Of a stretch of 64,000 nt of DNA, positions 51,796 to 64,000 are shown piece by piece. The stretch is from Holacanthus passer (lineage: Eukaryota; Chordata; Actinopteri; Pomacanthidae): NCBI GenBank assembly GCA_025331565.1, contig JAFREQ010000035.1, positions 5,828,001-5,892,000 on the forward strand, written 5' to 3'. The notes under the pieces are model-generated. The model made no database searches. It saw nothing but the letters and a program-made list of their open reading frames with translations, and was not told where the DNA came from. Positions within the stretch are counted from its first letter, which is position 1; each line of letters begins with the position of its first letter. The position numbers and the translations under genes are program-made.

Positions 51796-52063
51796 CGCGG
51801 CTTTTTAAAAATGCACCATCACATGTCCAAATACTAAAAATCCAAATACTGAAATAGTTTGTTTACTCCTGCTTTCAGTCTTGTAGTGAACACACAGAAA
51901 TGATGCTGATCCTTTCCTCTAACTCTGAATAAGACAGCATTAAAAGATATTTTTCTAAACCGGATGAAACAGAACAAATTAGAAGTTTTGGGTACTTACC
52001 TAATGTCCTGCAGATACATGAAGCCAGAAGGACAAATATTACAGCAGTGAATCTTTCCATCAT
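43202..52063 (-). CDS. susd2: Sushi domain-containing protein 2
   Basis: This is a type I membrane protein of the SUSD2 family, an adhesion-type surface protein of 818 aa (human 822). Sixteen phase-checked exons: 52000-52063, 51223-51421, 50857-51008, 50607-50774, 50347-50521, 50006-50207, 48563-48648, 47449-47717, 47229-47363, 46868-47023, 45933-46181, 45546-45729, 45072-45166, 44808-44987, 43397-43493 and 43202-43247. Domains in order: signal peptide (residues 1-22, VIFVLLASCICRTLG); somatomedin B (about 24-60, Cys-rich CEGNCGKKLDSCSC); AMOP region (about 300-438, CCLWSDNCHYYF); von Willebrand D (from 439) with the GDPH autocleavage motif at 443-446; one sushi domain (about 714-768); transmembrane helix (about 774-797, IAGIVAGSVIGAFALIAII); and a short basic tail. 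The second, also in-frame, ATG immediately follows the first. No breaks were found. Confidence 0.95.
43735..44130 (+). repeat. Dispersed repeat with ~100-bp internal units, copy 2
   Basis: This lies in the susd2 intron before the transmembrane exon. It contains CACTTTGGTCCAGACTGAAA, ACAGACATTCATGATTCCCA, two or three successive AATCCTAATGA-TTTTG-type blocks and CTAGTGCCATCA. The internal tandem structure is clearest in this copy. Confidence 0.6.
46371..46395. repeat. (AAGTG)5 pentanucleotide repeat
   Basis: Five consecutive GTGAA-type units lie in a susd2 intron. Confidence 0.85.
47118..47165 (+). repeat. Short SINE/LINE-tail-like fragment
   Basis: AAGATTAGATTTTCCTTTAT followed by TAGTCCCACAACAGGGAAAT is a phrase found near the 3' tails of common fish retroelements. 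It is too short to classify and lies in a susd2 intron. Confidence 0.4.
51741..51792. repeat. (CA)26 microsatellite in susd2 intron 1
   Basis: An uninterrupted CA run of about 52 bp lies in the first susd2 intron, about 200 bp from the first exon. It is likely polymorphic. Confidence 0.95.
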
Positions 52064-54655
52064 GACAGAAGTTGTTAGCCAAGGTTTCTGCTCCTCTCTT
52101 GGCTGCTTCTACAGTTTTGTTCCAAGTTGATATAATCAGCATTTTTCTAAACCTTGGCCCTTCAATCGCATTTACAAACATGTTTAATCATTAACCAGAG
52201 GCCATTATGATAACTACTTCAGCTGCATTTAACCTCACATGGCTACCTTTGACCATCCCTCACTTCAATGCCAATCAGTTTGTACTATATGATATAATCT
52301 GCTTAATAGATTTCAGATTGTATGACAGACCTGAATAAAGTCAACTTGGCTCTTGATCTTACTCTACTTACTTATAATCACATTTAGATAAAGATGCAAC
52401 ATATCAAGACACAATTATGGAGCTAATAGCTAAATAAAAATTAAATAATAATAGTCTTAACAAATGATATCAGTACAATGATATAATACACTTTACATAC
52501 TCTATCGCAGCATCAGTGCCTTCGGACCAAATCTATGGATATGAAATGATTTGAAATGTGATTGTCGACCTTCGCTTCACTTGGCATGTTTTATGTTGGG
52601 AGGCTACTGGGTGATAAAGCTGAGTGAATGTAATGTTACTTTAAGTTTTTGGTATCTGACAGTGTCTACATGTTGTACTAGTTTCTTCTCTGATATCACA
52701 TTTGTGTTGTAACAAATTTAAATATTCAAGTAAGAACAACTGGGGCTCATCAAGTTTGTTCTTTTATTCATCAAAGTAAAGAATGAAGGCATTAGCATAT
52801 TGAAATGTCAGCTTTGAGCATGTTCAACTGTTGAACTGAAGGTTGACGTCTGAGAAAGGAGGAGACCCTCACACCCATAATTCAGATGCAATTGTGTCTT
52901 TGTGTTGTTGCCTTCTGATTCTAAAGAAGAATATTTATCATGAAACAGTGATTCACAGAATTACAAATAACTCGATTGCATTTCAGTTATCAACGTGAAA
53001 GTTCGAGCCTGTTATAGCCAACATGGTAAAATGCTGACAACATGAAGCTTAGACTGAAAGCTTGACTTGTTTTGGAATTTAGCAGTTCAATGCTACCTAA
53101 CACTGCCTTCACTGAGACAATACGGAGAGAGAGAGAATATTTTGTATTTTGTAGAGACTAAATTAATAACTAAAGAAACAAGTTACACTTTTATGCATCA
53201 TGTCCATACTTGTTTTCACCAAATCACCAAATCATCTTAAAGTTGAGGGTAGATTGAAATTCTGTACCAATTTTGTGACTTATATTTTAAGTCAATGTAC
53301 AAAAAGAGTGTTGATTTCCTTCACAGGTTTCATTATGCAACCTAAAAACAATCCCTGAGGAGGGGGCCTGTAGTGCAAGCTGTAGGCCAGTAGGCGGAGC
53401 TGTTAGCTCAGAAATCTTCCCAGTGTTTTGTTCCGTACTGAACCAATTACCACAACAACAAAAAAATACAGATGCTTTACACATGAAGTGCCCATTATGG
53501 TTTAACATGTTTTAATGTAACAGTACAACATGAGTGAGGTATTATACATGTTCATGGCTGCACACATATGTGATATGTCTTTTCTATGGTTATCTAAAGA
53601 GGATTTCAGATACCTTTAATACAAAAAAGAAAGATTATAAGTGCTTCTATTTTCATAAATGAGATGATTTAAACTCGAGAGATTAGGAACAAGCAGACCC
53701 ACTGATATTCTGGCTGGGCTCCGCTATGAGCTTCATGTCTGCTGTCTACGTCTAAGATATTGGCAGTACTTGTGTAATAATTGCGTAGACATACTTGGAT
53801 AACATTGTCATAAAGATGCAAAAGGTAAAAATCAGCTGACGTAAAACACAGTTGGCAACAACCATGGAGCAGGATTACAGAACAAACATGGCTGCTACCA
53901 GTCGGTGATTTGTTCATTTTGAGCAGGGGGCCGAGCCTAATTCTTGATAAATACATTTTCAAAACACACCATAGTTTTAATGGCATAACCCTTTACCATA
54001 TAACTGTAGCAGCTGAACGATCAATGCGGTAAATGGGGTCAAACTATATCTGTGGTAATGTCTCCTCTAAAATATTTTGTTACAGAGGTGGTTTGGTCTC
54101 AGGGTGTATTTTCAGCCGTACACACACTACTGAATGATCATATAAGTATTATAGGAATATTATAGGAATACAACAGGCAGCACAGTGTCTCTATGATCCT
54201 CTTGCTCTTCAGTGACTACACACTCTGATCTTGATGGCTAGTCTATAGTGTATACAGGCTATATATAGTACAGACATTGAGTATTGAAAGTAAATAGTTT
54301 AGAGAATATTATAGAATAGATCCAAGGTGAAAATGACAGAAGGGTGGAGCTGAGAGAAAAAGGTGCAATTGCAAATCCATCCACTACTTCAACACCAGGG
54401 ACAGTGCCATGATTTTATCAAACAAACCTCAGTCAGATAAAGGATCAATGAATCAGGCAGAGTAGACTAACATATTCAACTAAACAGCCCCTCTGTCCCT
54501 GCTCTCTCTCTCTGCTACTAGGGGATGGAGGGGGGGGGGCAGGTTAATGAGGGGGATGCAGTTTGGTCATTTTGCCAACAAGGGAGATGGCATCCGCCCT
54601 CAAATCACCCACTGACTGTTACTAAAATCTGCATCATCCCAAATCACTGGCAACA
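52064..54655. other. Intergenic region between susd2 and myo1h
   Basis: No exon was recognised on either strand. A weak TATA-like GATATAAT at 52,129-52,136 lies about 65 bp upstream of the susd2 ATG. A G-run (54,527-54,539) and a purine-rich patch occur just downstream of the myo1h stop. The rest is AT-rich and unremarkable. Confidence 0.5.
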
Positions 54656-57600
54656 TCATCTGGACTTGGTTTTTGTAGATTCCTGCAGAAAAAAAGTAAA
54701 GAGCTTGGTGAATTGTTTTCCAAATTATTGATAATCTTAACATGAGGATGAACTCCACACTCACCACCATCAAATGGCCATTCTTCGCCCTGTAGACCAT
54801 GGATTCCTGACCACTCTTGAAGTCCACAAACCCCTCTCTGCCGGGCTGGATGTCAAATCGCACGCTGCAAGTGACAACAACAATTTCACACGGCTCATCC
54901 ATCCTTTTTAACCTTTTAGATTTCTGGGTTAGATTCTGATTCTGATTCAGATTCTGTACCTGCCCTGGACCACTTTGATGTAGTTCTGCTTGTTGGCAAT
55001 AACACTCAGCTTAGTCAGGGCCTCAAAGAGGTATTCACACTGCAGAACCAGATCCCCCTAAAAGAACAAACGGCAACCTTCAGTTGTTAGACATGATGAT
55101 TTTATAATCTCTAATCCTTCAATGAACAGATTCATCAAGTAATGTTTTTGATCTGATCTGGGGTCTGCTGTGAGGGGGGCTCTATGAAAGTTATGGACTA
55201 ACAGTTGACAGTTGTTTTAAATACCTATCGACACCAGTTTGTTGATATGTCTACCTTTTTCTTGATATCATCACATGTAACATGAAGGATCAGGAAGTTG
55301 TCACTGAGATTGCTGACCGACACATCTATAAAAAAAAGAGTCAGCTTTAAAATTTTAATCCCATGTGCGTGCAACAGTAAGTTTCAAGTGTGTGTTTCGC
55401 TCTCCCAACAAATAACAATGCTGATTTTGTCTAATTGTGTCACTCGTTACCTTTCAGAGAGCTGTAATCTATCCGCTGCTTGATCTTGGCCTCCTCAATC
55501 AGGTAGGCGGCTTCCTGGGTGAAGATGAGCTGCCGGAGACGAGGCCTGAACCCGTTCCTGTCGTACTTCACCACTGGCACACTGTACTGTGGGAGGGACA
55601 CACACAAGGTCACAGCGGATAAAAAAAAAAGGACAAAGATGCAAAGTAAAATGTTAGTTTACCTTGATGTTCTCATACTGAATCATCTGAAGCACTTTGA
55701 TGTTTATGTCCCCTGCACCTTTAATGAAATAAAAGAAACTACTGAGAATTCATGAGAGAAAATTTCCATAGTCCAGTATCTCACATAATCATATTTTGTG
55801 TACTGTTGCTTATTTTTCACAGTGTGGAAAGAATCTTATTCCAAACTTGAAAAGTTAAATAAAATATCTCAGATCTAAAAATACTACCAGGAAAACTGGA
55901 ATACTGTTCTGTTTGATCATCTTCAAGTATTCTGTACTTGTGCATACAAAATCACACGTTCACTACTATGTTGTACCGTATAAGTGCACCCAATGAGAAG
56001 AAAACAACTGTTCAGTCTTACATATCCTGGTGTCCACGAACGGCCTGCACACACTGTAGGGGTAGTTTTCTTTCTTTCCTTTGAACATGGAGCTTGTCTG
56101 GACTTTTAACAAAAGCTGGAAACAGTTTGATAACAGAAAGTAAGTTATGATACTTTATTTCCTAAAGTAAATTTGTCTGGGACTCAAACTTGTTGGCCAC
56201 AAACTGCTTCTGAAATGTTATTAAGTTATTTGAAATATAGAATGGATATGTTGTGACATACACCTTTTAACACTGTGTGTGAAAGAGGGTGGATTGTACC
56301 TGCGCTTTCCTCTGTGGAGTGATTCCTCGAACATACTTCCCCACCATGTGGCGAATGTAGAGCTTCTTCAAGAGCTGGGAAGCCTAGAAAAAATATAGTT
56401 TTACATGAGCTCTTTGATTTGCATGCAGCCTTATAACTAGAAACAGTTGGTGTAAAAAAAAAAGTATCACCCACCTCCTTCATTAGAGGTGGAGGGGTGA
56501 GCCAAGAGTCTTTTTCCAGGACTGTTTTGGGAAGATTTTCCTTCAGCCGTGTGAGGTAGTTGTGCCTCACATATGCCAGATACTCACTGTTGTCAACGCA
56601 GCCTGGCTGATTTCTAGTTATGAAACCTTTGATGAACCTAAAACAATTCAATGGACAGGTAATCTCACGATATCGTTCGTGGTCGTCATTCTCGTCTCAT
56701 TTAATATTTCAATCGATTTCATTGTGCTAACTTACTTCTTGATGACCTTGACAGCCCAGGCCCTCTTCTCTCGCTCCTTTCTTGCCATCAGACCTCTCCA
56801 GCAGTTCTCGATCTTAGTGGCTATTTAGATTTTTAGACAGAAAGTAATATCTTTAAAATGCTTGTCTTGTGGGACATTCATCAATGCTTAGTCATGGAAA
56901 GGAAGACAATTTCTCACCAGCCTCTCTCTGTTTCAGGTAGTCTTCTTTCACTCTGTAGCCTTTGTACTTGGCCTGAATCCTTGTTGCTGCAACAATGAGC
57001 GTTACAGTTTCACCCTCAGGAGTATTATCATACATAACAAGTAGTATTACAACTAATACAGAACAACGTCTCACCTAGCTTATGTTTGCAGACCTGAAAG
57101 GCGTCTTCTGTTGCAAACAGAGTTCTCGGGTGTCGGATGAAAATTTTAGTCCTTGAGGGAAAGAGACAAACAATGAGAGGTTTCTGTATCTCATCGTAGA
57201 CAGTCAGTGGCACCCATCCATCAACATCTGCCTACCTGCCCATTTTGTACTCATCAGGTTTGTAGCCCAGGTGTTTGATCAGGCGCTGCACACCTTCAGC
57301 TGCTGTCCCTCTCCAGTTAGGCCAGGTGTCTGGACACAGAGGCTTATACCTGAGCGCAGAAGAAGACAGTATACCTTATACTTGATATAACAGCAACAGC
57401 AAAGAGAACCTCCCAAATGTCTTCTGCAAGAAAAAGATTAACCCTATGTGCATTTTTGCTGAGAAAATGTGCTTGACTACCTCTGGAGAAAGATGTCATA
57501 TTTGCGTCGGTAAGCAAACCCAGCACGCCTGACCCTCAGGTGCTCCATCAGCCCCAGGTACTTCACCTGATGTCTCACCAGCACATCGTCAAATCGTCCT

Positions 57601-60600
57601 GCAGGGGACGCCAAAGGTCATCTAGAGAGTTCAGGTGTCAAAATTGTGTGGTCTAACTTACACCTGCCAGCTGACTGTAGGCTGACACAAGGCCTCACCT
57701 GGCTGCTTGGCTTCATTGGGTTTGATGCAGCGGACGTACCAGGGCTCTTTGGACATTAAGATCTCAGTCAAGCCCACCAGGCTGCTCTTAAACTGAGTCA
57801 CCACCTGAGGAGTCATGGTAAAATGGCAGGTATACAAGGGTTGATGGTTTGTTTATAACAGTTGTGTAGATCATGAAATCAGTGGAACATCGTCATCTGA
57901 ATTGTTTCTTACAGTTTCAGGTCTCCTCTTGCTGTCTGGTTCAGTAGAAGGAAAACAGTGTTTGATAATAGCATTCTTGGACTGTCGCATAACCTTAAGG
58001 AGAAGAGGGAAACTGTATAAGCACCCAGCATGTCAGACATACAGCATTCGTTTTCATGGAAACACCACCAGCCTTATAATGCTATCACCTGCTTTCATAC
58101 AATAGTTAATAGAATAGAAGTTGAATGAAATTACCTCTTTCCCATTTCGATACAAGAGATCATTGTTTTTGTCCAAGAATCCTGAAAGTGTAAAGAACAA
58201 AGAGAAACTTTAGTGTGTTTTTTTTAACAACACATATCTTCTCTTAATAATGAAAAGTTGAATTCATAAGCACTAAAACACACTCAATTCCGTAAATTCA
58301 ATGTCTCACTTGGTCTCAATAGATGTAGTCAAATAAAATATATATTCAACCTAAAATCCCTCCTTCATTTATGTACTCATTTTGTTATTAAGTTTCATTT
58401 ATATATTTGTCTCTCTATTTATTTGATCAATTTTTTGTCTAGAAAGACAATTTAACATACAGATGTATTTCATGTCTCACCAACAACACAGTATGTGACC
58501 TCTCCAGCATAGTGCAAGAGGCGGAAGTCTCCTCTTTCCAGTGTTTTCCTCGTCTTTTGATCTGCAAGTTTATGTCTGCAGGAAGGGGAAACTTAGTTTA
58601 GCTGATAATGATGTGATCATGCAATCAACGTGCACTTTCTGTAAAGAAAAAGTGTAGTGACTCACGTGACAAAATGAGGGTGACCGCCAATTTTTTCCTC
58701 CATCTTCTCTAATAAGGTGAGATCTGTGGCCTCTCCAGGACGTAAACATTCCTCGTCCTGTATGAGAGGACAAGCATCAATAATTCAGACATGTTTTAGT
58801 TTTGTGGGTGAGCATATTTGTCTTTCTGTGGGTCCATAACTGAATCATCTCGTCACCAATAAAGAGATGATTCCTCTGTGTTTCTCCTCCACAAGATCGC
58901 AAATTATCTTGTTGTTGAAATATGGCACTGGTTCCCACTGCACATAAAAAAAACATAAAATAAGTGGTTAAAAAGCAGGTTGTATTGTATGTGACTTTAT
59001 TTCTGCACATTAGTAGCACTATGAGATCCACATGTCAAGAAAATATATGATATAATAGCATTATTACTTCAATCCCCTCCATCTCGTACTCCTCCTGCTC
59101 TGACTTGAGGGTCAGCTGGATGAAAAGCTGCTGCAGCTTCTCGTTGCAATAGTTGATGCAAAACTGTTCAAAGCTAAAATCAATCACAGACATCGAATCA
59201 GCATTGGATTCATCATTTCACACATTAGCTGAAGAATTATCTCAGCTGTGCATGATCTTACCTGTTCACGTTGAAAACCTCAAAACCATAGATGTCCAAC
59301 AGACCAATTACTGTTTTCCTGGAGGAATCCTACAGAGAATTGACACAGATATGAATTCTGGTCTTGTGTAGTCAGACCTCTCTGGTGAAATTCAAGCTTA
59401 TATGCCGGTGTTACCTTAAACCAATAAAATTACAATGTGGAGAAAAAAAAATCAGCCAAAAGAAAAATTTGCCAAACGTGCTTTTTCCAGAATTGGCTGT
59501 TTTCTGAACAATTGGCTGCCTCACACTTGATAAAATTTCCAATTTTCTCCTCATTTCCATAATCTCAATGAGACAAGTCTTTTTTTTTTCTTACCTTGTT
59601 AGCTAAAGATTCATTGATCTTGTTGACCAGCCAGTTGAAAGTGCGACCATAGATGGCTTTGGCAAGGGCATCCCTGGCATATACTGCATGGTCCACAGAG
59701 AAGGGAGTGAGCACCTTTAACGTCAGAGAAATGTAGATAATTAAAAATGAACACTATGAACAAAGTGAACATATTTTATACTTTGAATTAAACAAAAGAA
59801 GGCAAGTCACCTCCTCTGTTTTGGCTTCAATCTTCCTGTGGGTTAAGCCCTGTTGTAGCACCTGAGTAGGAATCCCAAGCAACTGCACAGCACAAAAAAA
59901 AAGACATGTAACACCAAGGTTCATCAGAAATCAGAAAGTTGCATGGAGACATTTGAAGGGTTTAAACCACAACAGTTTGTTTGGGGCTCACCTTTGACAC
60001 CCAGTGCATCTCCTGGTTGTTGTTGAGTGACGCGTACCCTCGAACATCCGCTTCAAACTTGACGTTTCCCAGATGGAGCACACTAGCTATTATTCCAAAC
60101 AGGTGCTGTATTACGCCCAGAAAGAAATAGTATCATTCATTGTTTTAAATAAAGTTTTGTCCAGTTTCAGTGTCTAAACTTGATTGACATTTACTGTACG
60201 ACCTCACCTCAATATCACTCTCACTGAACTCGATGACAGTCAGGGCTTTACGCACCATCTTCCAGTCACTTTTATCATTGATTGAGCTAACTTTGGCACA
60301 ATCACCCTGGAGGAGACAAATGATAAAAAAGTCTGAGTCAAGAGATTTTTGTTGCGCCAGATAAATGAGTTTTCTTCCCACTGACCTGCACCAGGTAACT
60401 GTAATGCTGGCAGTTTCTCTCCAGGCCGAGCCAGCGGAGCAGATCTTCCTCTCCTCCCTCCACCAGCTGATAGAAGATGTGAAAGTTTCTCTCTCCGTGG
60501 TTCTGGTGGACCACACGGGACTTCTCCAGCAGGTAGCTCAGGATGTGGCCACCAACTGCACCACCCTGCAGGAGAAAGGTATTACATTGGTCATTGCTGT

Positions 60601-62094
60601 GTCAAATCTCGATGTTGTTATTTGTATTGTAGATGTAATTTAATGAAAATATTTCAGTCCACCTGATGGTCGAACTGGATGTCCATGTATTTCCCAAAGC
60701 GGCTTGAGTTGTCATTCTTCAGGGTTTTGGCATTTCCGAAAGCCTGGAGGATATAAAACAAAAAAGGCAATAAATGCCTGATGTTTTTCTCTAAAAATGG
60801 TCTTACAAAAGCTCAGACACACACATCCATGACTGACCTCAAGCACTGGATTGGAGAGAAGCAGCCTGTCCCGGACGTTGTTCAGGAGTTTGGTACTTGG
60901 ACAGCTGACAGCGTAGAATTGCAGGATTTTCTTGGAGGCCTCAGTCTTGCCGGCCCCGCTCTCCCCTGAGATCAGGATGAAGTGGTTGTTGAACTCGGAC
61001 TGCATGGTGCGGAAGACGTTGTCTGCCAGCGCGTAACTAAAAGTACAGGAACAGGTCAAAGTCAGCCCCATTTTAAAATTTAGACTTTTTTGCTGAGAGA
61101 GATGATTCAAACACTGTAGTTCATGATTGGTGCTTTAACCTAGGCCACCATAGCACCATGCATTCATAATTTATAAACTCTTAAAATAAAAATAAATATC
61201 ACTAATAGTTGTCGAGAAATTTCACTCATAACCAAAAATGTCAACCTAATGGTGATATCAGAAGAAAAGTCAGAAGTTCAACAAAGTCAGTATGATGCCT
61301 CCTCTGGGGATTATGAATGTCTGTGCAAAATTTCATGGCAGTCCAATAGTTTTTGAGATATCTCAGTCCAGACCAAAGTGATGGACCACCCAACTGACAT
61401 TGTCACGTCAAATCCCTATATGCCAACACACAGAATAAATAAATATAGTATAAAAAATATTTTACATATGTGGTGGCAGCTCAAAGAAGTTCACACCCAT
61501 GTAGGTATCCATTTGCTTCTTGCTGTAGATATCTAAATCTTTATATGGGTTGACCGACACCAAGAGAGTCCCAATGTAGGTCTGCAGAGAAAGACAAGGA
61601 AAGGAAGTCATGTTCTGCAACTCTTGCATATTTCATAATACAGGATTGTTTTCTCAAACATTACATAGCTTCCAGCAGTGTGGTGTCCATGTTTCACTCT
61701 GCTGATAAGTAATTTTGTTCCTCTTATCAAAAGCAATAAGTTTGGCTAATCGCTTGTCACGACCTTACGAACAGCAGCGACCTTTAGATTGCTCACTCTG
61801 CAAATGAAACGAACAGGAGCTGCTGTTTCAGCAACACGAGGTGCCAGATTCAGCACAAGGCAACGCAGCATTAGGAGCCTGTGGGGTTGAAGGTCGAGGA
61901 CGTGAAGTTTAATTAAAGTAAGAGAAAGAGCCGGGTTATTCAACATTACACCGCACAGGAAGACTCACGTAAATGAGATTCTCGTGGAAGCGTTTCCTCA
62001 GGTTGTCCAGGAAGGCACTCTCGCTCGTGTAGGCATCCAGGAGAACAAAATCTTGGATGCCCACGCGGTCCCGGGCTGTCAGGGAGGCCTCCAT
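54656..62094 (-). CDS. myo1h: Unconventional myosin-Ih
   Basis: This is a single-headed class I motor linking actin to membranes. The 31 phase-checked exons encode 1024 aa (human MYO1H about 1030). Exons: 61969-62094, 61466-61581, 60838-61036, 60663-60743, 60386-60565, 60208-60306, 59992-60105, 59811-59882, 59595-59714, 59262-59329, 59068-59173, 58857-58937, 58666-58757, 58481-58575, 58135-58181, 57913-57993, 57699-57804, 57481-57598, 57236-57349, 57075-57151, 56918-56986, 56736-56820, 56475-56637, 56300-56383, 56022-56115, 55663-55718, 55451-55586, 55255-55325, 54960-55057, 54765-54864 and 54656-54682. P-loop GESGAGKT is at 105-112, switch I NDNSSRFGKY, switch II DIYGFEVF. IQ-type segments follow near 700-760 (ATRIQAKYKGYR, KVIKKFIKGFITRN), then a TH1 tail ending STKTKSR. 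MEASLTARDRVG and YTSESAFLDNLRKRF favour MYO1H over MYO1C. The first exon stays open upstream to a possible acceptor at 62,130. Confidence 0.95.
61205..61410 (-). repeat. Dispersed repeat with ~100-bp internal units, copy 3
   Basis: This is reverse-oriented in a myo1h intron. On the minus strand it reads CACTTTGGTCTGGACTGAGA, then CATGAAATTTTGCACAGACA, TCCCCAGAGG and TTGACATTTTTGGTTATGAG. This is the same order as the copies at 11.7 and 43.7 kb. Confidence 0.6.
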
Positions 62095-62130
62095 GTTCCT
62101 CAGGATCTGGTTACACCGCTCCTCCAGGCT

Positions 62131-63210
62131 CTGTGCCCGAGCAGGAACACACAAGTGACAAGGAAACAAGGGATCACTACACAACTAAGTAATATGACAA
62201 ATGTTTTATGCAATTTGTGAGATCTTGATTTTACAAATGTACTGCTCTGTTTACCAAAATCTACAGATATTAGGCTATTTTTGTTCTCAGTCCTTCCCTC
62301 AACACCAATCCTATATGTCCCATCCTTTTCCTTTGCATCCTGTTTTCCTCAACCATTATCAGTTTTTGTTGAGGTTGTCACACCTCAAGAACGCAACATC
62401 ATATACAACCTAGAACATATATTTCCCAGTGGGCTCATTTCCTGCCTGTTTGTCCCTATATCTTTGGTTTCCAGTCAGAGCCTTTAGTGGCCTTGGCTAC
62501 ATCCTCTATGCTCATGACAAGTCTAAATTCAGCCTCCACTATCTAATCTGCTTCTCTGTCATAAGTCTTGTTCACGGCAGGGATAGAAAAACACAAACTA
62601 CTCCACCTTAACTTTCATAGATTTAATATGAGACGAAACAAAAACTGAATCCTGAAGTAAAAAGCTATCGCATTAATTATAATATTTATAAAAACAGGAT
62701 ATCCTCTCCTATTTAAAAATGCACAACTGAGGAAGTGCCAGGTAAAAAAAAAAAAATCAGCAAACGCAATGCACTTTAATTACGGTGCTATGAAAGAGCC
62801 ACGAGTATTATGCTTCAGTAGTTTGGCTCTCATCACTGCCAAGCTGACTGTCACCAATTCGGAGTAACTGACACTCACAGATCATTGGCCAGTAAAACAA
62901 GCTGCTGCTCTCCTGACCCAGCACACATTTACAGCAACATGTCACAGTGAATCATGTCCCCAAAAACCTCAAGATCGTTGAAATGTTCGACAAAGTTTTG
63001 CAAAAAGTGCCAAAAAGTTACCTACCCTGAAGGTCCCTGATGTGTGTGTGTGCCTCTGCACCTTTTCTGAACTGAACATCTGGTTTCATTGAAGGGAAAG
63101 GACAGGAAACACTGATAGATTACAGCCTCTGCTTCCTTCAATAGGAAACCATCAATTATGTAGTGAGTGTGCAACAAAGGAAGCAAATCACTCATTCTAA
63201 AATATGTGTG

Positions 63211-63242
<32 letters not shown>

Positions 63243-64000
63243 CTAGATAGATAAGTTAATGTAGATGTTGCCTGGCTGTACTGTATTACTGTATTTACTG
63301 TATGATACTTTTTTTTTATCAATGATCATGCTTTTAAATCTAAATCACATAGAGCTGGATGGTGAAAGACTGGGAAAGGCTGCAATGTGTCAGGTCATCA
63401 AAAACATTCATTCTTTGTATTGTGCTTTTGTTTTAAGACTTATTATATACTTAGTCTTATTGTGCTTTATAGTGCTTTATAGCTTTATAGTTACAAGTTT
63501 TTGATGACAAAAAAGCTGATTGGATGATCAGAAAATTAGAAGGTTTTTCCCTCATTGGCCCAAACTCAACAGAGTTTTGCCTGTTTGTTGGAGGAGGCCT
63601 TTTATCAGAAATTTACACAACAAAAAAGAAAAGTCAAACAACTGATTGTAGTAATAAAGTATAAGCCTTTCAAAAGACCTAACATTACCTTAAATACTGA
63701 CTTACAGTAAGATTTTAATACTGTCTTTATTTCCATCACAGATGTGGTCTCTCCCAAGCTTTCCACATTTCTTGATGGGATGAGAATCTCGTCATGTGTC
63801 TGTAAATCACACCTAAAAAGTCTTGTGACATGCCAACTGCTCTCTGGTCAAGCAGCTCGGTCCGTCTCATACACGGTTCTGTGGATGTCTGTGTGAGCAG
63901 GCTGAGATTTGCAGCCGTTCAAAGGAAATATTACTTCTGCTGAAGACATGATTGATGGTAAAACTATAATATGCTTTTTTGCAAAAGAGTAGAGCAACAA
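62131..64000. other. myo1h upstream region
   Basis: No further coding exon was recognised. A minus-strand exon-like end with a good donor (GTAGGT) lies near 63,020-63,026, after an ATG-led open stretch. Joining it to the myo1h exon acceptor at 62,130 would run into a stop in that frame, so at most it is a 5' untranslated exon. A (GT)n run is at 63,212-63,240. Confidence 0.4.
63212..63240. repeat. (GT)n microsatellite
   Basis: About 14 GT units lie upstream of myo1h. Confidence 0.9.

Noticed and set aside
63023..63090. Possible coding first exon of myo1h (ATG-led frame ending in a GTAGGT donor).
   Set aside because: Joined to the acceptor at 62,130, the frame hits a stop within a few codons; it could only be a 5' untranslated exon.
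1..64000. CRISPR arrays, operons, phage or bacterial defence systems, and tRNA or rRNA genes.
   Set aside because: All gene structures are intron-containing vertebrate genes; repeats are microsatellites or dispersed teleost elements, and no cloverleaf or rRNA core was recognised by eye.

Overview
The window looks like nuclear DNA of a spiny-rayed teleost fish; I cannot name the species. Genes are split by short, canonical GT-AG introns. Intergenic DNA is AT-rich and carries many dinucleotide microsatellites, and several dispersed repeats are ones I recognise from other teleosts. Six protein-coding genes can be reconstructed exon by exon, and every exon-exon junction was checked for reading phase. 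The one exception to an open reading frame is a stop codon in taok3.

Layout. 1-20.8 kb is a gene-poor stretch with repeats: a Tc1/mariner relic, a LINE 3' fragment, two inverted copies of one repeat, and some unusual hairpins. 21.1-23.4 kb is tesc (tescalcin, + strand, 8 exons). It converges on lif (LIF/M17-type IL-6-family cytokine, - strand, 3 exons, 26.9-28.2 kb). The remaining genes are all on the minus strand: the C-terminal half of taok3 (32.6-37.2 kb, 8 exons), hspb1 (40.4-41.4 kb, 3 exons), susd2 (43.2-52.1 kb, 16 exons) and myo1h (54.7-62.1 kb, 31 exons).

The genes do not form a pathway. They are neighbours on an ancestral vertebrate block: relatives of tesc, taok3 and myo1h lie on human 12q24, those of lif and susd2 on human 22q, and HSPB1 on 7q11.

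The most unusual locus is taok3. The exons seen encode only the coiled-coil regulatory half of a TAO kinase, and no kinase-domain exons are visible upstream before hspb1. One exon opens with an in-frame TAG where the family has glutamine, yet a second AG 12 nt downstream could skip it in frame. An open reading frame runs into the first exon from a possible local start, and a long (CT)n tract lies just behind the relevant 5' splice site. The other seven exons are intact, so this may be a kinase-less TAOK3 gene or a very young pseudogene. I saw no sign of a bacterial-type system, CRISPR array or RNA gene.
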